DNA from: Alphaproteobacteria bacterium
Lineage (GTDB): Bacteria; Pseudomonadota; Alphaproteobacteria; UBA828
Assembly (NCBI GenBank): GCA_029937205.1
Contig: JAPYQV010000088.1
Span: 1-8,826, forward strand
DNA length: 8,826 nucleotides
Direction: 5' to 3'
Part shown: positions 1 through 6,661 of the stretch, piece by piece
Layout of the letters: the number at the start of each line of letters is the position of its first letter
Numbering within the stretch: position 1 is the stretch's first letter
Notes under the pieces: generated by a model
What the model was told of the DNA's origin: nothing
Databases searched by the model: none
The model's input: the letters and a program-made list of their open reading frames with translations, nothing else
Made by a program: the position numbers and the translations under genes

Positions 1-168
1 CTTTCCATGATTGCTACCAGGAATGAGGTTATCGCGTCTATATTGGGCTGCATGGCGGCGGGGGTGGAATGCGAGCACGATGGCAATTGGCCGGTGATGT
101 CGGAAGCCGTCATAAAGAAGATTCATCGCGTGGAAACGCATACCCTGTACCGCTACGATGGGCAATGA
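1..168 (+). CDS. 3' end of an unrecognised gene (partial)
   Basis: An open frame runs in from the left edge and ends at TGA 166-168, giving about 55 C-terminal residues (start LSMIATRNEVIASILGCM, end HTLYRYDGQ). It has ordinary proteobacterial codon use and no internal stop. The fragment has a short Ala/Gly-containing helical stretch followed by a charged tail (MSEAVIKKIHRVE), but I do not recognise the family and assign no function. Its stop lies 7 nt before the preferred start of the oxidoreductase at 176, so it is most likely the previous gene of the same operon. An ATG at 7 is in frame, but the frame is open to the edge, so the true start is probably outside the window. Confidence 0.6.
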   Translation, partial: LSMIATRNEVIASILGCMAAGVECEHDGNWPVMSEAVIKKIHRVETHTLYRYDGQ

Positions 169-175
169 TGTAGCG

Positions 176-1108
176 ATGCGCGTTATCGTCGTTGGTCTTG
201 GAGTACAGGGAAACAAAAGAAAGGCCGTCGCCGGCAAGGAAGTGGTCGCGACGGTCGATCCCGTTCAGACCCAGGCGGACTACAAATCGTTGGCCGAAGT
301 GCCGCTTGGCTCTTACGATGCCGCGCTAGTGTGCACTCCCGACGACACCAAAATTGAGCTGCTCACCCGCCTGCTGAGTAACGGGAAGCACCTGCTGGTC
401 GAAAAGCCGTTGTTTGCTGCTGATAACAGCATGCTTGATACGCTGGCGAAAATCGCACGCGAAAAGGGCGTCGTCTGTTATACCGCCTACAACCATCGTT
501 TCGAACCGCACTTCGTGCGTATGAAGCAACTGATCGAATCGGGACGACTTGGCAAAATTTATCGTTTGCGCATGTTCTACGGTAATGGCACGGCGCGTCT
601 GGTCCGGAACTCCACGTGGCGCGACCAGGGCGCGGGTGTGCTTCCGGATCTGGGATCGCACCTGCTGGATACCGCAAAATTCTGGTTTGGTGAACTGGGG
701 AATGATTTTCGCGTGGTGTCCGCCAATTGTTATGAGAATCTTGCGCCTGACCATGTTGTGATCGCCTCTGAAGCGACCGCGCCGAAGCTTGAGTTGGAGA
801 TGACATTGTTGTCGTGGCGCAACCATTTTACCTGTGACGTATTTGCGGAGAATGGCAGCGCGCATATCCGCTCGTTGTGCAAATGGGGGCCGACCAGCTT
901 CTGCCACCGGACGCGTGTCTTGCCGTCTGGACGTCCACTGGAGGAGAGCGTGTCTCTGGTTCAGGAAGATCCGACGTGGGCGTTGGAATACTCTCATTTC
1001 AGGAATCTGTGCCAGGCCCGGGCTGAATCGGATCTTTCCGACGATATCTGGCTTAACAGCCTGCTTCGAACTTTGAGTCAAGCCGCCATGAGGCAAGTCT
1101 CGTCATGA
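176..1108 (+). CDS. Gfo/Idh/MocA family NAD(P)-dependent oxidoreductase
   Basis: This is a putative soluble NAD(P)-dependent dehydrogenase or ketoreductase acting on a sugar or sugar nucleotide. From the ATG at 176 it is 310 residues. A Rossmann start (VIVVGLGVQG, residues 3-12) is followed by the family signature LLVEKPL with Lys77, then YNHRF (105-109), and the second-domain motif GVLPDLGSHLLD with Asp158 and His162. Lys77 and His162 match the usual catalytic pair of Gfo/Idh/MocA enzymes. An in-frame ATG at 158 would add six residues, but it overlaps the upstream gene and has no ribosome site. The ATG at 176 puts the Rossmann strand right at the N-terminus, as is usual, and has a weak GGGC upstream. 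The protein is slightly short for the family (about 330-380), mainly because the first Rossmann loop is compact. Its stop overlaps the next start as ATGA, suggesting translational coupling. Substrate is unknown. Confidence 0.9.
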   Translation: MRVIVVGLGVQGNKRKAVAGKEVVATVDPVQTQADYKSLAEVPLGSYDAALVCTPDDTKIELLTRLLSNGKHLLVEKPLFAADNSMLDTLAKIAREKGVVCYTAYNHRFEPHFVRMKQLIESGRLGKIYRLRMFYGNGTARLVRNSTWRDQGAGVLPDLGSHLLDTAKFWFGELGNDFRVVSANCYENLAPDHVVIASEATAPKLELEMTLLSWRNHFTCDVFAENGSAHIRSLCKWGPTSFCHRTRVLPSGRPLEESVSLVQEDPTWALEYSHFRNLCQARAESDLSDDIWLNSLLRTLSQAAMRQVSS

Positions 1109-2376
1109 CACCACCGGTAATTGGATTTGCCGGCATGACGCACTTAGGCCTCGTATCCGGTGTTGCGGCTTCCGAGAAGGGGTTCAACGTGATTTGCTTC
1201 GACTCGGATGTGTCACGGGCCGCGGCCCTCGTGCGGGGCGAGCTTCCCGTTTCCGAGCCGCAGCTCGATGAGCTTGTCGCCAAGAACACCAATCGACTGA
1301 AATTTACATCAGAAGCTACGGACCTTTTCGCCTGCGACGTGATTTATGTTTCGCCTGACGTGCCGACTGATGACTCGGGGCGGAGCGACCTGGAGCTGGT
1401 CAATGTTCTGCTGAATAGTGTATTTGCGGCTGCGCGCAAGGATGCGGTGGTTATATTGCTATCGCAGGTCCCACCGGGATTCACGCGGGGCAGACAGCGC
1501 TCTGGCCGCATTCTTTATTATCAAGTGGAAACGCTGATCTTCGGCCGCGCCGTCGAGCGTGCGCTTTGCCCGGAGCGGTATATCGTAGGCTGTGCCGATC
1601 CGGCGCAGCCCTTGCCGCCTGCATATCAAGCGTTTCTTATCGCGCACGGTTGCCCGATCCTGCCGATGCGCTACGAGAGCGCTGAGCTCGCCAAGATTTC
1701 GATCAACATGTGCCTGGTCGCATCGCTGAGTGTTGCCAACACGCTTGCCGAGCTGTGTGAGAATATCGGTGCGGATTGGTCGGAGATCGTGCCGGCGCTC
1801 AAGCTCGACAGGCGCATCGGCCAGCATTCCTACCTCGCGCCGGGGCTCGGAATCGCAGGGGGCAACTTGGAGCGCGATCTTGCCACGGTCTGCCACTTTG
1901 CCGATCGGTATGGCACCGACGCCGGAGTTGTTCGTGCCTGGGTCGTCAACAGCCGCCACCGCCGCGACTGGGCGCTGCGCACCTTGTACCGTGAGATTCT
2001 GTCCAAGACCGACGACCCGGTGATTGCGGTGCTGGGACTCGCCTACAAACAGGACACGCATTCCACCAAGAATTCGCCCTCCATAGCGCTGCTTAAACAT
2101 CTGAAACCGTTTCATGTACGCGTCTTCGACCCGGTGGTGCCGGCCGCTGCTGTACCTAATCCCCGTTGCTACGGCGCTGCGTCCGAGTTCGACGCCTGTG
2201 ACGGGGCCGATGTGCTCGCCGTCATGACACCCTGGCAGCAATTCGGCAAGCTCGATCCGGTCAGGATCGCGCAGCGTTTGCGCGGCAAGACGGTGCTTGA
2301 TCCCTATGCTGTTTTGAATGTCACGGCTTGCCACGCGGCTGGCCTTAATTACCTGACCTTGGGTGTTCAGTCCTAA
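1105..2376 (+). CDS. UDP-glucose/GDP-mannose dehydrogenase family protein, catalytic Cys replaced
   Basis: This is a 423-residue member of the nucleotide-sugar 6-dehydrogenase superfamily, full length for the family. The order is normal: N-terminal NAD domain (IGFAGMTHLGL, 6-16), SQVPPGFTR (120-128; usually STVPPGTT), a central dimer domain with ELAKISINM carrying Lys197 and Asn201, and a C-terminal UDP-binding domain with GLAYKQDTHSTKNSPS (311-326). Two signature sites differ. The dinucleotide loop reads GMTHLG where GxGxxG is expected. The catalytic loop reads GIAGGNLERDL (249-259) where GFGGSCFPKDL is usual, so the thioester-forming Cys is Asn254 (codon 1864-1866) and the Lys next to Asp is Arg257. 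In known enzymes the Cys is needed for oxidation of the aldehyde to the acid, so a uronic-acid product is unlikely. It may stop at an aldehyde, oxidise another carbon, or have lost activity (inference). It overlaps the upstream gene by 4 nt. Confidence 0.88.
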   Translation: MTPPVIGFAGMTHLGLVSGVAASEKGFNVICFDSDVSRAAALVRGELPVSEPQLDELVAKNTNRLKFTSEATDLFACDVIYVSPDVPTDDSGRSDLELVNVLLNSVFAAARKDAVVILLSQVPPGFTRGRQRSGRILYYQVETLIFGRAVERALCPERYIVGCADPAQPLPPAYQAFLIAHGCPILPMRYESAELAKISINMCLVASLSVANTLAELCENIGADWSEIVPALKLDRRIGQHSYLAPGLGIAGGNLERDLATVCHFADRYGTDAGVVRAWVVNSRHRRDWALRTLYREILSKTDDPVIAVLGLAYKQDTHSTKNSPSIALLKHLKPFHVRVFDPVVPAAAVPNPRCYGAASEFDACDGADVLAVMTPWQQFGKLDPVRIAQRLRGKTVLDPYAVLNVTACHAAGLNYLTLGVQS

Positions 2377-2391
2377 AAAGAAATACAACCG

Positions 2392-3276
2392 ATGATCACA
2401 CATCAAAATGCTCAATCACAGAAACCCGCTCGCGTGGTGTTGCTTGGCGCACGCGGCTTTATCGGTTCCGCAATCCGCGGGCAGATCGAAGCGCAGGGCG
2501 TTCCAGTTATCGCGCTGACTTCCGCCGAGCTGAATCTTGCTGAAACCGCAGTTGCCGGCAAGCTCGCTGCGCTATTCAAGCCGTCAGACGCCGTTGTCAT
2601 GCTCGCGGCGCTCACGCCTGACAAGGGTCGCGACATCGCCACGCTGATGAAAAATTTGACGATGATGCAGAGCGTGTGCGCAGCGCTCGAGAAATCCGGC
2701 TGTGCGCACTGCGTCTATTTCAGCTCCGATGCGGTCTACGACACTGCGGTGAGCCGCGTCACCGAAGACACCCCGGCCTCCCCGCAGGATCTCTACGGCG
2801 CGATGCATTACACGCGTGAGATCATGGCCCGCAGTCTCGTCAAGGTTCCGGTACTGGTGTTGCGCCCGTCGCTGGTATACGGACTGGATGACACGCACAA
2901 TTCCTATGGACCGAACCGCTTTCGCCGTGTTGCGCAAAAGGACGGAAAAATCACGCTGTTTGGTGGCGGCGAGGAGACGCGAGACCACGTTCACGTGGAT
3001 GATGTTGCGGCGCTCACCGTGCGCTGTTTGCTTCATCAGAGCATTGGCACGCTCAATGTCGCCACCGGGATTTCAAAGTCCTTTCACGAAATCGCGGAGA
3101 TCGCCGCCAGGCAGTTCGGCAACCGCATCGAAATTATTACCACGCCTCGCGCCAATCCGGTTACGCAACGTCACTATGACGCGACTAACCTGATCAAGGC
3201 GTTCCCGGATTTCCGCTTCATTACGCCGGAGGATGGCATCAAGCGCGTGCACAAAGAAATGATGGGGACAACCTGA
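2392..3276 (+). CDS. Extended SDR, NAD-dependent epimerase/dehydratase family, with YxxxH
   Basis: This 294-residue protein has an N-terminal Rossmann motif VVLLGARGFIG (15-25), a MLAA stretch (70-73) at the usual NAD-contacting strand, SSDAVY (111-116) providing the Ser of the triad, and LYGAMHYTRE (134-143). It then has LRPSLVYG (157-164), typical of extended SDRs, and RDHVHVDDVA (197-206), the substrate-domain signature. The triad Lys of YxxxK is replaced by His139 (codon 2806-2808), while Tyr135 is kept. The likely substrate is a nucleotide-activated sugar; epimerase, 4-reductase or dehydratase are all possible, and the changed triad makes the reaction hard to predict. The start at 2392 is 15 nt after the preceding stop, behind a purine run (AAAAAGAAA). 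It ends TGA at 3274-3276, sharing its last base with the next ATG. Confidence 0.88.
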   Translation: MITHQNAQSQKPARVVLLGARGFIGSAIRGQIEAQGVPVIALTSAELNLAETAVAGKLAALFKPSDAVVMLAALTPDKGRDIATLMKNLTMMQSVCAALEKSGCAHCVYFSSDAVYDTAVSRVTEDTPASPQDLYGAMHYTREIMARSLVKVPVLVLRPSLVYGLDDTHNSYGPNRFRRVAQKDGKITLFGGGEETRDHVHVDDVAALTVRCLLHQSIGTLNVATGISKSFHEIAEIAARQFGNRIEIITTPRANPVTQRHYDATNLIKAFPDFRFITPEDGIKRVHKEMMGTT

Positions 3277-3941
3277 TGGTAGAAGTGAATTTGCTCGTGC
3301 GCTACCCCCGCGCCAAGCGCAACGTTAAGGCACGCCTCGGCAACAAGGCGGAGAATCGCGCAATCGCGATGAAGTTTGACAAGGAATACTTCGATGGCAC
3401 GCGCGAGCAGGGTTACGGCGGCTACTCTTACGATGGCCGCTGGGTTCCCATCGCCGAGGACATCCTGCGACACTTCAACCTAAAGCCTGGTGACCGCGTG
3501 TTGGACGTAGGGTGCGGCAAAGGTTTCCTGGTCAAGGATTTGATGAAAGTCTGTCCAGGTCTGGAGGTATTCGGACTCGACATTTCAGAATATGCGGTAA
3601 TGAATTGCGAGCCTGAGGTTATCGGCCGCGTACATCTCGGCAATGCCACACATTTGCCTTTTCCCGACAATAGTTTTCAGGCTGTGTTATCGATCAACAC
3701 GGCACACAACCTTGATCGTGCCGGCTGCGTACAGGCACTTCAGGAAATGGAGCGACTCGCGCCCGGCAAGGGCTATGTTCAAGTGGACGCGTATCGCAAC
3801 CCGGCGGAAAAACAGATATTCCTCGATTGGGTGCTTACCGCACGTACTTACGGAACTCCTCAGTTCTGGGTGGATCTGTTGCGGGAAGCTGGCTACACTG
3901 GCGATTATTACTGGACTATCCTGGAGACGGATCCGGAATGA
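3276..3941 (+). CDS. Class I SAM-dependent methyltransferase
   Basis: This 221-residue Rossmann-type methyltransferase has motif I as VLDVGCGKG (75-83), an acidic residue at the end of beta-2 (GLDIS, Asp102), and LPFPDNSFQAVLSINTAHN (127-145) covering motifs post-I to II. It follows with VQVDAYRNPAEKQ (168-180) and a C-terminal GYTGDYYW. About 40 basic residues precede the fold (LLVRYPRAKRN at 6-16, then KFDKEYFDGTREQGYGGY), probably an N-terminal substrate lid. From memory the same N-terminal pattern occurs in methyltransferases of other polysaccharide loci. The ATG at 3276 shares a base with the preceding TGA (TGATG), so translation is probably coupled; a later ATG at 3369 would remove the basic segment. 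It probably O-, N- or C-methylates a sugar, sugar nucleotide or a precursor. The context favours a sugar substrate, but the acceptor atom cannot be read from the sequence. Confidence 0.87.
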   Translation: MVEVNLLVRYPRAKRNVKARLGNKAENRAIAMKFDKEYFDGTREQGYGGYSYDGRWVPIAEDILRHFNLKPGDRVLDVGCGKGFLVKDLMKVCPGLEVFGLDISEYAVMNCEPEVIGRVHLGNATHLPFPDNSFQAVLSINTAHNLDRAGCVQALQEMERLAPGKGYVQVDAYRNPAEKQIFLDWVLTARTYGTPQFWVDLLREAGYTGDYYWTILETDPE

Positions 3942-4084
3942 ACAATCAGCTTATTTTTGTCCGCACCCTCTAATTGACAGAAGGGCAACTGAAATGATTT
4001 GCTGAGAGGTCGTTATATAGAACTCCGGATCAGATGTGAGTTTTTAGCCACAATATTTTCCAACATAGCCAAAGGGGACTAGGT
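3942..4084. other. 143-nt intergenic gap, the longest in the window
   Basis: This stretch separates the methyltransferase from the E1-alpha gene and is A+T-richer than its flanks. It contains an 11-codon frame that begins at ATG 3938, overlapping the methyltransferase stop, and ends at 3973. It also has a TTGACA at 3974-3979 and a TATATA at 4014-4019, whose 34-nt spacing is too long for a sigma70 pair, and the ribosome site for the next gene. No clear hairpin terminator is visible. It may hold a weak internal promoter or be the scar of a lost gene; neither is demonstrated. Confidence 0.5.
4071..4078 (+). promoter_or_regulatory. Ribosome binding site supporting a TTG start
   Basis: AAAGGGGA lies 6 nt before TTG 4085-4087. 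It is the best Shine-Dalgarno-like site seen in the window and decides the choice of the TTG start for E1-alpha over the internal ATG codons at 4127 and 4139. Confidence 0.7.
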
Positions 4085-5065
4085 TTGAGTGATCTATCAG
4101 GCATTGAAGGTGAGCAGTTGCTGCGCATGCATCGCGATATGCTAAGAATCCGCTTGGTCGAAGAATCCATTGCGGAGCGCTATGCAGAGCAGGAAATGCG
4201 CTGTCCTGTCCATCTTTCCATCGGCCAGGAAGCGACCGCAGTAGGTGTCTGTCATGCCTTGCAACACACCGATCGGGTATTCAGCACCCATCGTTGCCAT
4301 GCTCATTATCTGGCAATGGATGGCAGTCTCAAGGCGATGCTGGCAGAAATTTACGGTAAGGCGGCAGGCTGCGTAGGAGGCCGTGGGGGCTCGATGCACC
4401 TTGCCGATCCCGACAAGGGCATCATCGCCAGCGTACCTATCGTCGCAAGTTCGATTCCACTCGCGGTCGGTGCGGCGCTTGCAGACCAGATAGATGGCAA
4501 GAAGAGCGTGAGCGTTGCCTTTTTCGGTGACGCTTCCGTCGAGGAAGGCGTATTCCACGAAAGCGCCAATTTTGCCAGCTTGCGCAAACTGCCGGTGCTG
4601 TTTGTCTGCGAGAACAATCTGTATTCGGTGTATACGCCGCTCAGAGATCGACAGCCGCCGCGCCCGCTTATTGAGCTTGCTCGCGCTTACGGCATGAGCG
4701 GTGTGTCAGCTGACGGCAATAACGTTGTTGCGGTTTTCAAAGCGGCACAGGAAGCGGTCGAGCGTGCGCGCCAAGGCGCCGGCCCGACATTTCTGGTGCT
4801 CGACACCTATCGCTGGCGCGAACATTGCGGTCCTAATTTTGACAATCACATCGGCTACCGCACCGAGGCTGAATATGAAACATGGCGCACGCGATGTCCA
4901 ATCGAGGACAGCAGGGGGGAACTGAACAGTCAGAAATTACTGACCCCCGCGGATGAGGCGCTAATGGTGGCCGAGTTTAAGCGAGAAATCGACATGGCAT
5001 TTGAATTTGCCAAGGCCGCGCCTTTACCGGAGCCCTCGCAGGCCTCCGCTCACGTCTACGCGTAA
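4085..5065 (+). CDS. Thiamine-diphosphate-dependent dehydrogenase E1 component, alpha subunit
   Basis: This 326-residue protein matches the alpha subunit of branched-chain/pyruvate/acetoin dehydrogenase-type E1 enzymes. It has an N-terminal helix LLRMHRDMLRIRLVEESI (12-29), THRCHAHYL (68-76), GGRGGSMHLADPDKG (98-112) and a ThDP/Mg motif from GDASVEEG (148-155) to CENN (175-178). GDA stands in place of the usual GDG, but the span of about 30 residues is normal. Further on are YRWREHCGP (242-250, with His247 in the active-site loop) and GYRTEAEYETW (257-267). With the beta subunit it should decarboxylate a 2-oxoacid to a ThDP-bound acyl anion. No E2 acyltransferase or E3 gene is present, so the acyl group may be passed to a sugar carbonyl, as proposed for AviB1/AviB2 in avilamycin (inference). 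The TTG start is chosen for its AAAGGGGA site. The gap before it suggests a sub-operon start. E1-beta follows after 6 nt. Confidence 0.9.
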   Translation: MSDLSGIEGEQLLRMHRDMLRIRLVEESIAERYAEQEMRCPVHLSIGQEATAVGVCHALQHTDRVFSTHRCHAHYLAMDGSLKAMLAEIYGKAAGCVGGRGGSMHLADPDKGIIASVPIVASSIPLAVGAALADQIDGKKSVSVAFFGDASVEEGVFHESANFASLRKLPVLFVCENNLYSVYTPLRDRQPPRPLIELARAYGMSGVSADGNNVVAVFKAAQEAVERARQGAGPTFLVLDTYRWREHCGPNFDNHIGYRTEAEYETWRTRCPIEDSRGELNSQKLLTPADEALMVAEFKREIDMAFEFAKAAPLPEPSQASAHVYA

Positions 5066-5071
5066 ATCAAT

Positions 5072-6157
5072 ATGACCGAACAAAAACGAATGCTTAGCCT
5101 GGGTGCTGCAATCAAGGAAGGGCTCACTGAGATTGCCGTGCGTGACCCATCCGTCCTGCTCATGGCCGAAGGCATCGCCGACCCGTCGGCCGTATACGGC
5201 ACTACAGCGGACATCGGGAAGCACATCGATTCCAAGCGCATCATCGAGATGCCGGTATCGGAGAACGGGCTATGTGGCAGTGCTATTGGCGCAGCGTTGA
5301 TGGGCAAGCGCCCGGTGATCAGTCTTCATCGGGTGGAGTTTGCATTGCTGGCGATGGAACAGATCGTCAACAATGCTGCAAAAGCCCATTACATCAGCAA
5401 TGGACGGTACAAGGTTCCGCTGGTCATTCGCATGATCGTTGGTCGCGGCTGGGGGCAGGGGCCGGAGCACTCGCAGAGCATGGAGGCGGTATTTTCCCAT
5501 TTTCCAGGACTAAAGGTAGTGATGCCAACCTATCCGTGCGACGGCAAGGGGTTGATGATTGCGGCGGTCGAAGACAACAATCCGGTGCTGATGATTGAGC
5601 ACCGCTGGTGTCATTACGCAATGGGCGAGGTTCCGGAGGGCTATTACACCGAACCCCTTGATGGTCCGCGGGCGGTACATCAAGGCAAGGACGTCACTAT
5701 CGTTGCAACGTCGTACATGACGCTCGAAGCTGTGCGCGCCGCGAAAGCCATCGGAAAACTTGGTTACTCTGCAACGGTTTTCGATCTGCGTGTGCTGCGT
5801 CCGCTGATGCTCGACAGAATCTTCGAATCAGTGCAGCAGACGGGCCGGCTGTTGACCATAGACACCGGTTTTAGAAAATTTGGCATCGGTGCCGAGGTGG
5901 TCTCCGAGGTCGTTGCCAACTGCTTTTCGGCGCTCAAGACCGCACCGCTCAGGATGGGGCTCCCTGATCATCCTACGCCGAGTTCGCGTGGATGTGTTCC
6001 CGGTTATTACCCCGATTCGACGTCGATGCTGCGCAATTTGGGCCAGATGCTCAGGATCGACGAAGCGAAGATCCAAGGCGCAGTCGCTGAACTGATCGCG
6101 CAGCGAAAAGGATTGCCGATTGATGTCCCTGATCCTTTTTTCAAGGGCCCGTTTTAG
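5072..6157 (+). CDS. Thiamine-diphosphate-dependent dehydrogenase E1 component, beta subunit
   Basis: This 361-residue partner of the preceding alpha subunit has the transketolase pyrimidine domain followed by the transketolase C-terminal domain. The key segment MPVSENGLCGSAIGAALMG (60-78) supplies Glu64, the residue expected to activate the ThDP aminopyrimidine. It is followed by LLAMEQIVNNAAK (92-104), GQGPEHSQSMEAVF (128-141) with the conserved His133, and HFPGLKVVMP (143-152). The C-terminal domain has GKDVTIVATSYMTLEA and FDLRVLRPL. The length is 20-35 residues above the usual 325-340, mostly in a C-terminal tail (after LPDHPTPSS) ending PFFKGPF. It starts 6 nt after the alpha stop with no clear Shine-Dalgarno, so coupled translation and equal dosage are likely. 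Together they form the expected alpha2-beta2 E1; the 2-oxoacid and the acyl acceptor are unknown. Confidence 0.9.
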   Translation: MTEQKRMLSLGAAIKEGLTEIAVRDPSVLLMAEGIADPSAVYGTTADIGKHIDSKRIIEMPVSENGLCGSAIGAALMGKRPVISLHRVEFALLAMEQIVNNAAKAHYISNGRYKVPLVIRMIVGRGWGQGPEHSQSMEAVFSHFPGLKVVMPTYPCDGKGLMIAAVEDNNPVLMIEHRWCHYAMGEVPEGYYTEPLDGPRAVHQGKDVTIVATSYMTLEAVRAAKAIGKLGYSATVFDLRVLRPLMLDRIFESVQQTGRLLTIDTGFRKFGIGAEVVSEVVANCFSALKTAPLRMGLPDHPTPSSRGCVPGYYPDSTSMLRNLGQMLRIDEAKIQGAVAELIAQRKGLPIDVPDPFFKGPF

Positions 6158-6230
6158 GCCTCTGGTTTTTGCCAGTTTTACAAAGAGCCAATAATCATGG
6201 ACCCACATCGTAAAATGCTCGAGCTGACCT

Positions 6231-6659
6231 ATGGCTGACAGGGTGGCCGCCGTAATATTGTTGCGGCATGACGGGGCGGCATTGCTACAGCATCGCGACG
6301 ATAAGCCTGGGCTGCGAAATGCAGGCATGTGGGTGCCGCCCGGGGGGCATGCTGAATTGGACGAATCGATGGTCGATTGCGCGCGTCGCGAGTTGCGCGA
6401 AGAAACTGAATACGATGCCTCAGATCTGCGCTTCCTTCTGTCGTTTGAGGATGCCGTTGAAGGCTGGCCTGCATATTGGCTGGAATTTTTTTGGTGCTGG
6501 TACGATGGAGTTCAGTCTCTTGTTTGCCACGAAGGGCAGGCATTGATTTTTATCGAACGCTCCATAGCCGCGAGTTATCCGATTCCGGGCTATCTTGTCA
6601 ACGCCTGGGACGCTGCACTTGCGGCTGCAGGCGTAACCAAGAGAACACTGCACGCCTAA
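6231..6659 (+). CDS. Nudix hydrolase
   Basis: This 142-residue single-domain protein has the typical N-terminal strand RVAAVILLRHDGAALLQHR (4-22), then MWVPPGGHAE leading into the Nudix box. The box runs Gly39-x5-Glu45-x7-Arg53-Glu54-Leu55-x-Glu57-Glu58. The metal-binding glutamates are all present; the box glycine two residues after the Glu pair is Glu60, a mild departure. Members hydrolyse a nucleoside diphosphate linked to another group. Here a nucleotide sugar or a damaged nucleotide is plausible, with a role in removing a dead-end sugar nucleotide or releasing a sugar phosphate (inference). The start at 6231 lies 73 nt after E1-beta, with only a weak GAG upstream. A 13-codon frame (6197-6238) ending within the first codons may aid initiation. 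The aminotransferase begins 2 nt after its stop. Confidence 0.88.
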   Translation: MADRVAAVILLRHDGAALLQHRDDKPGLRNAGMWVPPGGHAELDESMVDCARRELREETEYDASDLRFLLSFEDAVEGWPAYWLEFFWCWYDGVQSLVCHEGQALIFIERSIAASYPIPGYLVNAWDAALAAAGVTKRTLHA

Positions 6660-6661
6660 TC

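Noticed and set aside
158..175. Upstream ATG for the Gfo/Idh/MocA gene
   Set aside because: It overlaps the previous coding region, has no ribosome site, and adds six residues before the Rossmann strand that the family normally lacks.
1459..2415. Long open frame on the minus strand (318 codons)
   Set aside because: It lies antisense to the nucleotide-sugar dehydrogenase homologue, shows no recognisable domain, and arises from the G+C-biased codons of the plus-strand gene. The same applies to the 256-codon minus frame at 326-1096.
3974..4019. TTGACA and TATATA as a sigma70 promoter
   Set aside because: The two hexamers are 34 nt apart, far from the usual 16-18, and the bases at the proper distance from TTGACA (ATTTGC) are a poor -10.
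6161..6180. CTGG...CCAG hairpin followed by TTTT after E1-beta as a terminator
   Set aside because: The stem has only four base pairs and the T-run is short; the downstream genes look co-transcribed.
6476..6661. 62-codon N-terminal extension of the aminotransferase
   Set aside because: It lies within the Nudix gene in another frame and does not resemble the family; the ATG at 6662 gives the normal N-terminus.
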